A stretch of DNA of 64,000 nucleotides from Acheta domesticus (Eukaryota; Arthropoda; Insecta; Orthoptera; Gryllidae). The stretch is taken from positions 63,828,232-63,892,231 of the forward strand of contig JAHLJT010008756.1 in NCBI GenBank assembly GCA_031308135.1. The letters run 5' to 3'. Shown here one piece after another: positions 46,031 to 56,827 of the stretch (position 1 is the stretch's first letter; every line of letters starts with the position of its first letter). Under the pieces are notes generated by a model that was given only the letters and a program-made list of their open reading frames with translations, searched no databases and was not told the origin of the DNA. Position numbers and translations under genes: made by a program.

Positions 46031-46589
46031 TGATGACGTTACGAGGGAAACGAGACAATGCCTAACAGCTTCTCCTGAGCACTAAACAATATTACGCAAT
46101 AAAGTTCATCATTTTATCAAATAGAAAGTATCCCAGAAATACTGGGAATATCAGGTTTTTAATATCTTTCCTCTGTAATGACTTGGGAACATTTTTAGTT
46201 TACTTCGAAATGTAAAGTACTTTTAATTCGAAATTCAAATATTTCTCTGGCATGTAAAAAATATTTTATACAAAAGGAAGAAATGAAATTGCCGAATTAT
46301 CTTTGTGGAGTAGACAAATACGTTATCTTGTGTGTAATACCTTTTGCGTTACTTCTATTATATCACAGTAGCATTTTTATTCGTCAGCATGTACATTCAT
46401 TTTTTGGAAGGATATTGACAGCTTCAAACTTTATACCTTAATAAAGGGAAGAGATAGGCAGTAACATATTGTTTTATTGAATGAATGTAAGAAATATCAA
46501 AGTAGGTCCGTAGATGCGTTGGGATTTCTTATTTTGAATACTGTATTTTTTTACGGACTTTTTCCAGTCGGGAGCCGTTTACCCTTTAC
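46031..46589. other. AT-rich DNA, no gene seen
   Basis: AT-rich intergenic DNA without recognisable features. Confidence 0.4.
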
Positions 46590-46812
46590 GTCCGAGGGGA
46601 CACACGTTCGATCATATACTAAACACCAATACACTTGGGGGCTCATCTGATCTGGGATCTACAGAACGCGAAGCTCTCCGCGACAACACATGATACATGA
46701 TACACAAGGGTCAAATAACCATGCCCAAACCGGGACTCGAACCCGCGACCCTTCAGACCGAAGCGCTGAGTCGGTACACGTTCTTAGCCAACTCTGCTAC
46801 CAAGTTCGTCTG
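46590..46812 (-). mobile_element. tRNA-derived SINE, second family, copy 1
   Basis: On the minus strand, box A-like TAGCAGAGTTGGCTAAGAAC and box B GGTTCGAGTCCCGG (complement CCGGGACTCGAACCC at about 46729) are spaced as in a tRNA. They are followed by a body shared with 55218-55411 and, less clearly, 58320-58438 (+ strand CTCCGCGACAACACATGATACATG versus CTTCCGCGATAACACACATACATG). It is not an intact tRNA gene because the acceptor stem does not close. Confidence 0.75.
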
Positions 46813-47369
46813 GAAATTGGATATAAAAATGGTACAACTGATAAAGGAAGATGTACAAAAAAGTAAAGGGAAAATGAGGATACGACAATGAAAGAAGAAA
46901 AATGAAGAAAATATTGACATATGACAATGCAAAAAAACAAACAAAAATCTTTACTTTTCATTTGAATGTACGAAAACATCATACATATTTTTAAATTCAC
47001 AGAGTTTGATGAATCGATGTAGGGATGAAGATTGCACTGATCGGCACAGAAACAACTGAATGGGTAGAAGCGGCTATTACTACGGTTCGCTAGTACTATA
47101 GACGTGAATGACTGCGCACACAGTACTGTGTCACGAGTCGATGCTAGTTGAGGGACAATTTTGTCGGCGGAAAGTGAAATCGCAGAGTGTACAACTGCAA
47201 GCAGCGCTTGCTTCGGAGGACTGAGATGTGACATCATTACGTAAGTCTTGATTCAGCCTACATTGATGTCATCGCTGTTTGTTATGTCAGGCTGTTTGCT
47301 TGAACATTCCCTCCGTACATCCTCGTCTTCAGTTTTGTCATTTCTCCCAACGGTCAATCGCTGACTTCT
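46813..47369. other. AT-rich DNA, no gene seen
   Basis: AT-rich DNA, with a CpG-richer part at about 47040-47230. No feature recognised. Confidence 0.4.
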
Positions 47370-48088
47370 CACCATCCCTCACCCTCCACTCACCATCCCC
47401 TCACCCTCCACTCACCATCCCCTCACCCTCCACTCACCCTCCACCCCTCCACTCACCATGCCCTCACCCTCCAATCATCATCCCCTCACCCTCCAATCAC
47501 CATCCCCTCACCCTCCACTCACCATCCCCTCACCCTCCACTCACCATCTCCTCACCCTCCACTCTACGTCCCCTCACCCTCCACTCTACATCCCCTCCCC
47601 CTCCATTTACCATCTCTTCTTCCTCAACTCTTCACCTTACCCACCATTCTACATTCCCCATTTCTCTCCATTCTGCATTCCCTCATCCTTCAATCAACAT
47701 TCCCTCACCATCACCTCAACCCCTCTCAACATTCCCTCACCCTCCATTCACCATTCCCTCACCCTCCATTCACCATTCCCTCACCCTCCATTCACCATTC
47801 CCTCACCCTCCATTCACCATTCCCTCACCCTCCATTCACCATTCCCTCACCCTCCATTCACCATTCCCTCACCCTCCATTCACCATTCCCTCACCCTCCA
47901 TTCACCATTCCCTCACCCTCCATTCACCATTCCCTCACCCTCCATTCACCATTCCCTCACCCTCCATTCACCATTCCCTCACCCTCCATTCACCATTCCC
48001 TCACCCTCCATTCACCATTCCCTCACCCTCCATTCACCATTCCCTCACCCTCCTATTCACCATTCCCTCACCCTCCACTCACCATCAA
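47370..48088. repeat. 22-bp minisatellite (CACCCTCCATTCACCATTCCCT)
   Basis: The left part (47370-47720) is degenerate, using CACCCTCCACTCACCATCCCCT. The right part (about 47725-48060) is near-perfect, with about 15 copies of the C-to-T variant unit. The transition from divergent to homogeneous copies indicates recent expansion on the right. The resulting Pro/Ser/His open frames are repeat artefacts. Confidence 0.95.
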
Positions 48089-48560
48089 CTCAACCACTGC
48101 TAATCCTACACATCGTCATTTCACCGACGACCTCCCGGTTGACTCACCAAGCCGCTCGCCATTGTCCTCCCATTCGTTGAACATCCCTCCGTGGTCAAGC
48201 CACCATCCTTCGCGATCTCCCCTCTCTTCCACCCCCGCTTGCTCGCAGACTCTGCCCCTCCGATTCTCTTTGGCTCCACACCCGCCCCGCCCGCGCCGGG
48301 GTCGCGCCCCCTCTAACAGAACAAGATTGGGGTTTATGTATGCGCATGTCTCCGAGCCACAGAACGCAGCCGCCGCCACTGCATGTATACACGCTATTTA
48401 TGGCCATTACGGCGAGGGCTGGCGTGGCGCGAGGCGGGGCGGGCTTGGTCGGGGCGGGGCACATTGTGACCGAATGACTAAAGCGTGGTCAAATCGCAGA
48501 TCTTTCTCTCATTTCGTGAGGGTTCTACCCAAGGACTTGGTTTGGTGGCCATTCTTCCGA
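48089..48560. promoter_or_regulatory. CpG-rich block after minisatellite
   Basis: C-rich on the left, becoming CpG- and G-rich at about 48260-48470 (GAACGCAGCCGCCGCCACTG near 48362, GGCCATTACGGCGAGGG at about 48401). The GCCAT word and unique sequence suggest possible regulatory DNA, but only by composition. Confidence 0.3.
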
Positions 48561-49329
48561 CGTTTTCATTAGTTGGTTCAAGCCAAGCATTTCTGATAAA
48601 AATGAAAAGAAAAAGGGAAATTTAAATTTGTTGTTAACAATCGCATAGAAAATAGGGGAGGGTTCAACGACGGACCTCAACGTAGTTTTTTTGTGTCGCT
48701 GTTTAGGAGAAGAGTTATAGCTTTATCATTTACGGCACATATAAATAGAACCTTTCTTAACCATGAATGATAGGTGTCTTTCAACGCTTGTTGAAAGTTG
48801 ATGCTTAGAAAACAATTCGAAATTATTTCCATGCATAATCGCTATGCGGAAACTCCTGTGTACTCTTGGAGGCAGGCCTGCCCATATTCTGGAAGCGTTA
48901 AAATATTATTTTAGAGTCCGTCGATGCAGAGAACAGTTGTGCATTCGGCGTATAGTGAATGATGAAATGTTCTTCTGGTCCTCTCGTTCCCTCGAGGAAA
49001 GAACTTGTACGTAAAGAAAGTCAAAATTAGTTATGTCCTTGCTATACGTCAAAAACTGAATACATTTTATCACAAGCATAGAGAAAATAATTGTAATATA
49101 CAATACTAAATAAATGCAGCAATAGTTGTTAAATATACAAAAAGTTCCCTTCAACTATGCAATTTATTCTGGGGTCTACAACTGACTCAACCATTGCGGC
49201 TCTCCGGTCACCAGAAAGCGAATGGTATGCCACTGTTACTCGAAGCCATTTGTTGTATACCAAATGAAACAACACTTGGAGGTCTGCAACAACAATTTAT
49301 TAATAACCAAAATTCCACAGAATAATCCA
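48561..49329. other. AT-rich DNA, no gene seen
   Basis: AT-rich DNA without recognisable genes or repeats. Confidence 0.4.
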
Positions 49330-49720
49330 GAAACGTAACCAGGAGTCACAATATCTGGGAGATGTCTTCGCCGGGGAGGGGTGGCAGCTTCGTGCCCCTC
49401 TCCTGCAGGAGGAGGAGGGGGTCGTCTTCTCCAACGCATCGGTTGTTCCAGCTGGGGCGGCGAGGCGTATATCGATTTTTGTAGCGGCGCGGGCTTCTGA
49501 AGTGCCCGCACAAACGGACACTACACCATTCGATTCGGTTTTGGCCACGTTCACGTCATTTGGCCACATTGTGCGGGGCGGGACGGCGCCGCGGCCGGGG
49601 ATGGATTTATACGGCCGCGCCCATGTAAACATCTCAATTTCGCCGGAAACGCCACAGGAAGAGGCCGTCGTGCTTTGATCATCGTGTCCTTCTCGGCGAT
49701 GGATGTCGCCCGGACTCACT
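49330..49720. promoter_or_regulatory. CpG island with unique sequence
   Basis: Non-repetitive CpG-rich block. It contains CATTTGGCCACATTGTGCGG (about 49557), GGATTTATACGGCCGCGCCC (about 49602) directly followed by ATGTAAACATCTC (forkhead-like), and AATTTCGCCGGAAACGCC. Compared with other islands here it has little simple repeat, so it is among the better candidates for a conserved non-coding element. No exon signature. Confidence 0.4.
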
Positions 49721-50519
49721 GAATTAGGAGGGTCGTAATAATGTAACGTGTGCGTGTGCATGCACTCGAAAGGCCGTTTGGAGCTGAATGATGCAGTGAT
49801 GGAGGCATTTAAGAAAAGGTACTTGGCAAATATATGTAGAGGAAATGAGCTGCGTGCTATCTGATAGTTTACTCATATAAGAGTACGAAAAAAAAAAGAA
49901 TACATTTCGAGGTAACAACCTTGAAAGACAAAGCGATATAAATGAAATCTTAATATTTGATATTTTTTAAATGGCAATATTCTAAAGAGTATTGTGCGTT
50001 TTGTTCAAAAAATGAATTCTGTAGTTTTTAAAATAATTCTTATAAATAATACATAAATATGTCATGCTGGTTTTGTATAACTTCACAATTATTTTATGAT
50101 CGTAATCCTTGGTTTGAATAAGAGACTGGAAACAAAATATTAACGATCCCATTAACATTCTAGATCATATAAATACTCTTTGAATCGCAGCAGGAATGTT
50201 TATTGTTTTCTACATAAACCTCCCCTTCTGGTTCTATACTAAATATTAGGGATTTTCTATTTTTTAAACCTAGATTACGGATATCAGAATTAACTTACAT
50301 ATCTTATCATTAAAATTAATTTTCGTTTTACTTCCCTGGTCCCCACCTCTGAATGTTCGGCCCCAAAGTTATTGCATGTATACGCCTTTGGCTGGTTGAG
50401 GTAACTTATTTCAAATCTTTTTTTCTTTCTTTTAACTTTTCATATTTAAACGCAGTCTTTTAGAACCCCCTTTCCTCCTAGCGTAATACTTTTATAGTTG
50501 CATTACGAAGCCACCATTA
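49721..50519. other. AT-rich DNA, no gene seen
   Basis: AT-rich DNA without recognisable genes or repeats. Confidence 0.4.
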
Positions 50520-50860
50520 CGCCGACTCAACAGTCCTCCAACGACTCTTGTGGTCATCTCCGAGCAGCGCTCCACTCGCCCGCCGCGCCCATCCCGGCCA
50601 GCCTGGCTACGCAGAAAGATCTCAGTTTAGCCGGAAACTCTCCGCTGTAGCCACAGCCTATTTAAGGAACGGCGAGCCCCGTGAATACAAAACACCGGAT
50701 TTTCAACGACGCACCGACCCGTCGCAGTCAGCGGGACCTTTTCTGCAGAGCTAAGTCCTCCCTTGCGTGCATACGCGGCTTCCGACTTGAGCCCGGCAAT
50801 CGTCTCGAAGATCGACACTGCCTCGACACCGTATGGCTGATTAGGACCAATGAAGTAATG
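50520..50860. promoter_or_regulatory. CpG-rich unique block
   Basis: CpG-rich, non-repetitive. A 68-codon frame on + (50548-50754) and an 88-codon frame on - overlap here, with no recognised domain. It could be a regulatory island or an unrecognised repeat. Confidence 0.25.
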
Positions 50861-51419
50861 GAAATTACGTGAAACTAGCGTCATGTGACGCATGAAAGTG
50901 TTTACTTGTTAACTCCGTTTTGAATAACTAAGTACCTTTAAATGCTAAACAACATATATTCAAATACCACCTACTCACAATAAAGCTAAGAGAATATAAT
51001 TACTGAGGAGATATTTTCAAAGAGAAAGAGTGGTACAGAGTGAGGGAGAGGGGGGAGAGAAGGAAAGAGAGAGAGAGAGGGAAAAAGAAAGAGGAAAAGA
51101 GAAAACAGGGAATGAGAGACAGGGAAAGAGAGAGACGAAAAGGTGTCGATAACTCTCGACAGAAAGTATTAAAAATAGCGTAATTAAAAAAAAATAGGAA
51201 ATAAAATGCTATTTACTAGTGTAGTCTCTCTTTAAATTATGTAAACTTCACCACTGCAAGATTTTAGAAATTCTTATATTTTACCAAAGCCTAATCACTC
51301 TTCAAAATATTAACGAAACGCTTGGTCAACACGCTCAACGAAATACTCATGCCTCCGTGACGCACAGGGAAGTCAAAATACGTCCCTCTCTCTGGACACA
51401 GCACGTGCGACAGCGTCTC
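50861..51419. other. AT-rich DNA with GA-rich tract
   Basis: Positions about 51010-51145 are a GAGAGA / GGAAAGAGA purine tract ending near AAAAGGTGTCGATAA (about 51138, T-box-like half site). The rest is AT-rich. Confidence 0.45.
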
Positions 51420-51660
51420 ACAGCGCCGGCCCCGTTGATATATTCACGTACGCGCGATCCTTGTGGAACACCCTATGCGCCAGCGGCCCCAAATCCCCTG
51501 CAGCCGGGCAGACGGCATCCGCCTCCACGGCCGCCGCCGCCAACGGCGCTGATCCCGCCCTTAAATCTTGGCTCATCCCCTCACGCCCGCCGCCCTCCAC
51601 CGCCGCCGCCGCCGCCGCCGCCACGGACTCGGCGTCGCCCCAGCCGCCGGCCGCCGCCGT

Positions 51661-51701
<41 letters not shown>

Positions 51702-51818
51702 AGTCGGCGATCGAGGGCGGGCAACGCTAGAAATTGGATTCTGATTGTCGCCACGGGGGAACCAGAGGGGCGTCCGTAGGGCGTCTCCCATGCGTCGCGA
51801 CGCCCGCCGCCGCCGCCT

Positions 51819-51867
<49 letters not shown>

Positions 51868-51995
51868 CGCCGACACTTGGTCGGCGCTGCCGCCGGCGAC
51901 ATCTTGAGCGATATATATGAAGTGCGGGCGACGCGAGGCGACGGGCTGTGTGTGAGCGGGCGGGGGAGAGTGAATAGGGAGGGGAAAGGAGCTTG
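51420..51995. promoter_or_regulatory. CpG island with two (GCC)n microsatellites
   Basis: CpG-dense block with (GCC)n at about 51600-51623 and 51660-51701, and again at about 51805-51868. The repeat runs give polyalanine, polyarginine or polyglycine in different frames on both strands, but no frame has splice sites or conserved text, so they are not called as exons. The right flank (51890-51995) includes GACATCTTGAGCGATATATATG. Confidence 0.35.
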
Positions 51996-52538
51996 AGGAT
52001 CAATTTGGACGCGGAGAGGCAGCCAAGGCAATCGCATAAGAGCGAAAACGCTGCCAATTCAATATTGAAATCTGCTTTTGCGTTTGTTAAAAGAAGACAA
52101 ATAATTCAGCAGATACCTTTAATATACTTTAGTTTAATATAACTCAATACAGTTAGTTTACACTTGATAGTCTTAAATGGATGGCGAAATATGAATTGCT
52201 TCATTCAGTTTAACATATATTGCTATTTTGCAATTTTCGTGTATTGTTTTGTACTTTTTGAATCTGCAAAGCACACCTTCTTCTGTAGAGTTATCTGAGG
52301 ATGGTAATGCATCAAGTGTGGGAATTCTGTTGCGGCGTTGTTGACGTTATTACATAATCTCCGTCAACTTCAATTGACGGAATATTATGTTGACGGAGAT
52401 GACTTCTTTTATTACTTCATCAAATACATCAAGTCTCAAAATGTCGTCATATATGAAGAAATAATTATAATAAACATATACAGGTAAGACTTCTTAGAAG
52501 GAAATTGTTGTTTTCGATTTTTCTCAAATAAGGAAAAA
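51996..52538. other. AT-rich DNA with nested inverted repeat
   Basis: TCTCCGTCAAC (52358-52368) is complemented by GTTGACGGAGA (52389-52399). CCGTCAA-CTTCAA-TTGACGG (52361-52380) forms an alternative inner stem. The rest is AT-rich with no gene. Confidence 0.6.
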
Positions 52539-52548
52539 ATTATTATTA

Positions 52549-52586
<38 letters not shown>

Positions 52587-52590
52587 TATT
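52539..52590. repeat. (ATT)n microsatellite
   Basis: (ATT)n with one ATC interruption near its left end. The same interrupted start TTATTATTATCATTATTATT occurs at 53559. Confidence 0.95.
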
Positions 52591-53567
52591 TGCAGATGCT
52601 AAGAGTTGCAGCTTTCGTTGAATAATTTAATATTAATTTTGATAGATTATTTACGCGAGATGTGACGGCAAGGTATAAGGTAAGAAGAGTCGAAAGTGTG
52701 AAATGAAGGGGGAAATCGTAATTAACTAGTAGAAGGTGCAGATAATATAAATTCAATTACTAGCAACATTTTTGCAAATTATAAAATAATGAAACCTGCA
52801 CTCGCATTTGTTTGGGAATGACGAAACAACCAAAACAATAAACAGATTCAAAGTGTCAAAGATCATCTTCGATGTTCATGAGAAAAGGAGAAAGTAATAG
52901 TCATTACACATAATCAGGAGAGGAAATTTACTAGTGACGATTCATGTTTCGTCAAGCATATTTTATTTCATACTTTATTCGTGCATATTAATTTATGTAT
53001 TCGAGTCATGTTTCGTCATGCATAAAAATGCAAAAGGCCAATGTACAGGAAACAAAGGGAGAAGGTTGAGAACAGCAAATAACTCGTGCAAAAAAATAAG
53101 GATTTCGAGAAAACTAAATTATTCAAAATTCCATCTGCTATTCTATCGTTTCTATTTCATAAAGTATTAATTTTTATAAAGATGTGCAGTATTAGTGTTC
53201 TTGGCTACTAACTGAGAATGAATTATGTTTATAGTCCAATTCAAAGTAGGCTGGAAAGAAAATTTCATTTTTTTTCTTTCTGATATGAAATATAACTGAT
53301 TTATGAGGTTGCAATCAACCAAACAATTTTGCCTGAGTTCTTATCATTGAAAACATTATGACTCAATTTTTTAAGATGGGTTGAGAAGTATTCCTGATTC
53401 ATTAACAATGATGAACACTTTGTCGTCAAGAAACCAAGAAACCGTTCTAACTAATCATGAAGATCAACCCATTATAAATCCATCCTGACAATCATTGTTG
53501 TTTTTTCCTCCACTCTGTTTTTACAGAGGGATCTTATTGATTTCTTAAATAGGATAATTTATTATTA

Positions 53568-53602
<35 letters not shown>

Positions 53603-54239
53603 AATTACGTACAAAAATATATGATTTACACTTATGGACTCGTCGATGAAATAATTGAAATCTTCGTCAACTTACTAGATTTATTGTTTCATCATTTAAT
53701 TACGTCATCTACACTTCACCAGCATTTCCACAATTACCGATCATCAAGTTATTATTGACACTTCAATCAACTTCTGGTATGCCAAGTTAGTACAACATCC
53801 CATTCCAATAATTATTTATCATTATTTTAAAAAGAAATCAAACTTGTTTTGGAGATGACATTATCATTATTCACAGAAGGAAACGTATTAAATTAGGATT
53901 CTTACTGTAATACTCTTTGTAACCAACGGCTATTGATCATTACTTACTTAGAATTATTATTTTCAATTAAAACTTCGCCAGTGCTTCTATTTTATTTAAT
54001 TCTATCTTTACTTCAAGAATGTACGATCATTGCCTAGCTTGCAATTCTTTTTGTTCATGTCCTATATCAGATGTTACTTACTACTAACATACTTTTCAAC
54101 CTCACCATTACAAATTCATTTGTATAGAATGTTTAAGGAACATACAATTTTAGTTCATAATCCTGAGGAAGCATGCACTTCAAGTTACACTGAGTTCTCT
54201 TTTTCAACCTCTCACGCTTCTTCTTCGACATCCAAAGCG
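52591..54239. other. AT-rich DNA, no gene seen
   Basis: AT-rich DNA holding a second (ATT)n array (listed separately) and a repeated TCATGTTTCGTCANGCAT word (about 52942 and 53006). No gene recognised. Confidence 0.45.
53559..53601. repeat. (ATT)n microsatellite
   Basis: (ATT)n with the same ATC interruption as the array at 52539. Confidence 0.95.
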
Positions 54240-54980
54240 TTAGACTCTTAAACTCCCATATAACTTCGCGTCCGCAGGCAAGCTGTAACTCTACCGTTCG
54301 CCATCCATCACGTACGGATCACTGTCCTAATAACGTCACCGTGACAGCCGTGCCAGATCGCAGGAATCCCGCCTCACCTCAGCTCACCTCCACCGAGGTG
54401 TTAGCGTGAGAAGCCCCGCTCCCATCGACTCACACTAATCTTCTCCAATTACGATTGAATAATTAAATTTATTACCTGTAATTATGAAAACCTGTCCCTA
54501 TTATCGTCCCTTCAGTCGCGTTCCGAAACTGGACCACTAGTCACCGCTCGCCGACTCGGCGCCGCTCGGCCGTACGAGCCTCGTACGTGAAATTTAAATG
54601 AATATTTTGTTACTGGAAGCGGCGGCCGCTACTTTGCGTCCTAATATGGCGTGGACGCGTAATTGATACGGTTTCATCAAGGAGAAGGCACGGGAATCAC
54701 TGGTAAGGCTATGGAATCTTTCATGTGCGGCGGTGTCTGTTCTGCCAGCCAGTAATTACGTGACAGCCGAGCGACCCACAGTCGCCTGTCCTCTCGTACG
54801 CTCCCGATTGGGACACCGCCCCCGCGGGTAATACTGCAGCACAGTGGTCGGAACTCGAGTTCTAGGGGAGTATACATTTGTTTTTCTTCCGGGGGACTTC
54901 TCTGCTTCAGGGGACGCCGATTTTCGACTATCCGCGCCGGGCACCCACAATGTCCCTCGTGGGGGCACATATTCATCTTT
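54240..54980. promoter_or_regulatory. Candidate regulatory block with T-box-like and homeodomain-like site clusters
   Basis: A unique-sequence block. T-box-like half sites lie at 54374-54379 and 54384-54389 (TCACCT, direct, 10 bp apart), with an opposed AGGTGTTA at 54396-54403. A homeodomain-like cluster follows at about 54434-54487 (CTAATC, CCAATTACG, GAATAATTAAATTTATTACC, TGTAATTATG). Flanks are CpG-rich. Motifs are seen; function is inferred. Confidence 0.4.
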
Positions 54981-55217
54981 ACACTATACTGCAATTTTTC
55001 TAACTTTGTCCCTGAAGGTCAGTCTTCAGAATGGAATATGTCACGGTATTTCGCGACATTCACAGTCATGCCGCCAGGTATCGCATGATTCGCGACCATA
55101 TCAAGCAATCAATTGCGATCAAGTGACTTCTAGCGGCATAACCGAGAAAGACGCGAAATGCCGTGTGATGTTCCATCGCGGCCATAGGGGCTTGAGGGGC
55201 AGAGATTAGAAAAATCG

Positions 55218-55411
55218 CACTATAGACACTGACACCCTTGCGGGCTCTGCGGTCTGTGATCAGCAGACTCACAAGGTCTTCCGCGATAACACACATACAT
55301 GAAAGGCAAGAAACAATCAAGCATCCCCACGGCGGGACTCGAACCCGCGAACCTTGCAGAGCAAGGCGCCTGAGCCGGCACAAGTTCTAGTCCACCTGAA
55401 CCATCCAGGTC
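55218..55411 (-). mobile_element. tRNA-derived SINE, second family, copy 2
   Basis: On the minus strand, GGATGGTTCAGGTGGACTAG (box A region) and GCGGGTTCGAGTCCCGCC (box B, perfect T-stem) are followed by the body shared with the copy at 46590. It is the best-preserved box B in the window. tRNA folding beyond the T arm is not convincing, so it is called as SINE. Confidence 0.75.
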
Positions 55412-56689
55412 TTTGGGTATACATGGGTATACATGGAGAAGGGATAAAAATCGTATTTTATGAAGGTTCAGTACTTCTAATCTGAAGATACAAATAAACT
55501 AATATTTTATCACGGCACAAAATTTCTCTTATTTGTAACGTGATATAAAGATATATTATAACATTTACTGTTTTCATTGAGTCATCTCTTGCGAAACTTA
55601 CTATTCACTCCAGTTACTAATATCGTTTACACATGCATACGTGTATTGGCACAGTTATCACATCTGTCGCAACTCGGGAATGAGTGTGAGTGACTTGTTT
55701 TTGTCGGTATTGCCTTCGTCACAGAGTAACTCGTGATTTGTAACTCGCGTTACTGTCGTGATTTGTTACTTAGACTTTCTTCAATGTTCTCTTCGTCCAG
55801 CAAAACTTCAAAAATTGATATTTTGAGAAATCTATATTTGAAAACTCTTCTCTGAGTCTGTCAGTTGTCAGATTATAATATTTCTGTCTTTACACTGAGT
55901 GTATTCTTTTCAGCCAAGTTGTAACTTTCCCAGAAACATGAAGAAACTTGATAATCTAGTGAATACTTCATGTTACCCCATGATATTTAAGTGCACTCTA
56001 AGCGGAGGACGAACTCGTGATAAACTCTGGTAATGATGTCCTGTGACACTGGAATCAGAACCATCAGTGCATTTGGTACAGGTGAAATTGATAATGGTAG
56101 GCTTACAAATACGACGACTGTCTTGGTGTTCTTATTTAATCCAGAAACTTTACTTAGATCAAAATAATAATCATTGTTATAATCTCATTGGAGCCGAACG
56201 TTATGAATTCTAAACGACACAAATTAATAACCTCCGTTCAACCAATGTCTTCATTTTTTTTACACAAGTTTTACAAACGATATGGTGAACAAACGTTTTT
56301 ATCTTGATTGCATAATTTCACGTAAGTAAAGTGCAGTAAAAAGCTGTTGATTATTGGTGTAATATTTATTTACTTCTCCTAAACACTCATATACATATTT
56401 ATAAAAAAGGAAACAATTTCGATTGTTGACTCAGCTTCTTCTTGAAATACCATTCACACTTTACAATTTTCTACAAAGAAAAACTGCAAACACACGATGC
56501 ACGTTTAAAACGGGATATCTGCCTCTTGACAGCCACGTCAGTCGAGAGTGCCGCAAATTGAATAAATGGGACGGACAGTGCGGAGCTCCAGCATAGATTG
56601 TTTATACGCAACAGAAGACAAAGAACTGAGTCCAGTTTTGTTGGAGGTCGCCGTCGTCATATCGAGGTGCTGAAATGCAGCCAGACAAT
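55412..56689. other. AT-rich DNA, no gene seen
   Basis: AT-rich DNA. GTAACTCGTGATTTGTAACTCG / TTACTGTCGTGATTTGTTAC words near 55725-55770 repeat locally. No gene recognised. Confidence 0.4.
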
Positions 56690-56827
56690 AGTACATTATG
56701 AAACGATTATGTAATGATGGGTATTAATACACGAGTGTGATATTACGATACGAGCGAGGAACGAGCAAGTATCGTAAAGTTCACACGAGAGTATTAATAC
56801 CCATTACATCGAGTTTCATGCGGTACT
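56690..56827. mobile_element. Palindromic MITE-like element
   Basis: The left arm AGTAC, ATGAAACGA, TGTAATG, GGGTATTAATAC, ACGAGTGTGA, TTACGATACGAGCGAG pairs through most of its length with the right arm (CGAGCAAGTATCGTAA, TCACACGAGAGTATTAATACCC, CATTACATCGAGTTTCAT, GTACT). The arms are about 65 bp with only a few unpaired bases and almost no loop. There is no coding capacity. Target duplications were not identified. Confidence 0.85.

Noticed and set aside
47279..48180. 274- and 240-codon Pro/Ser/His frames
   Set aside because: Read-through of the 22-bp minisatellite; no unique domain.
51357..52057. Polyalanine, polyproline and polyglycine frames on both strands that might be a second homeotic-type exon
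   Set aside because: Explained by (GCC)n in different frames; no conserved domain, no good exon boundaries.
55318..55411. Possible true tRNA gene on the minus strand
   Set aside because: Box A and box B are good, but acceptor and anticodon stems do not close convincingly, and the same body sequence recurs at 46590, which fits a SINE.
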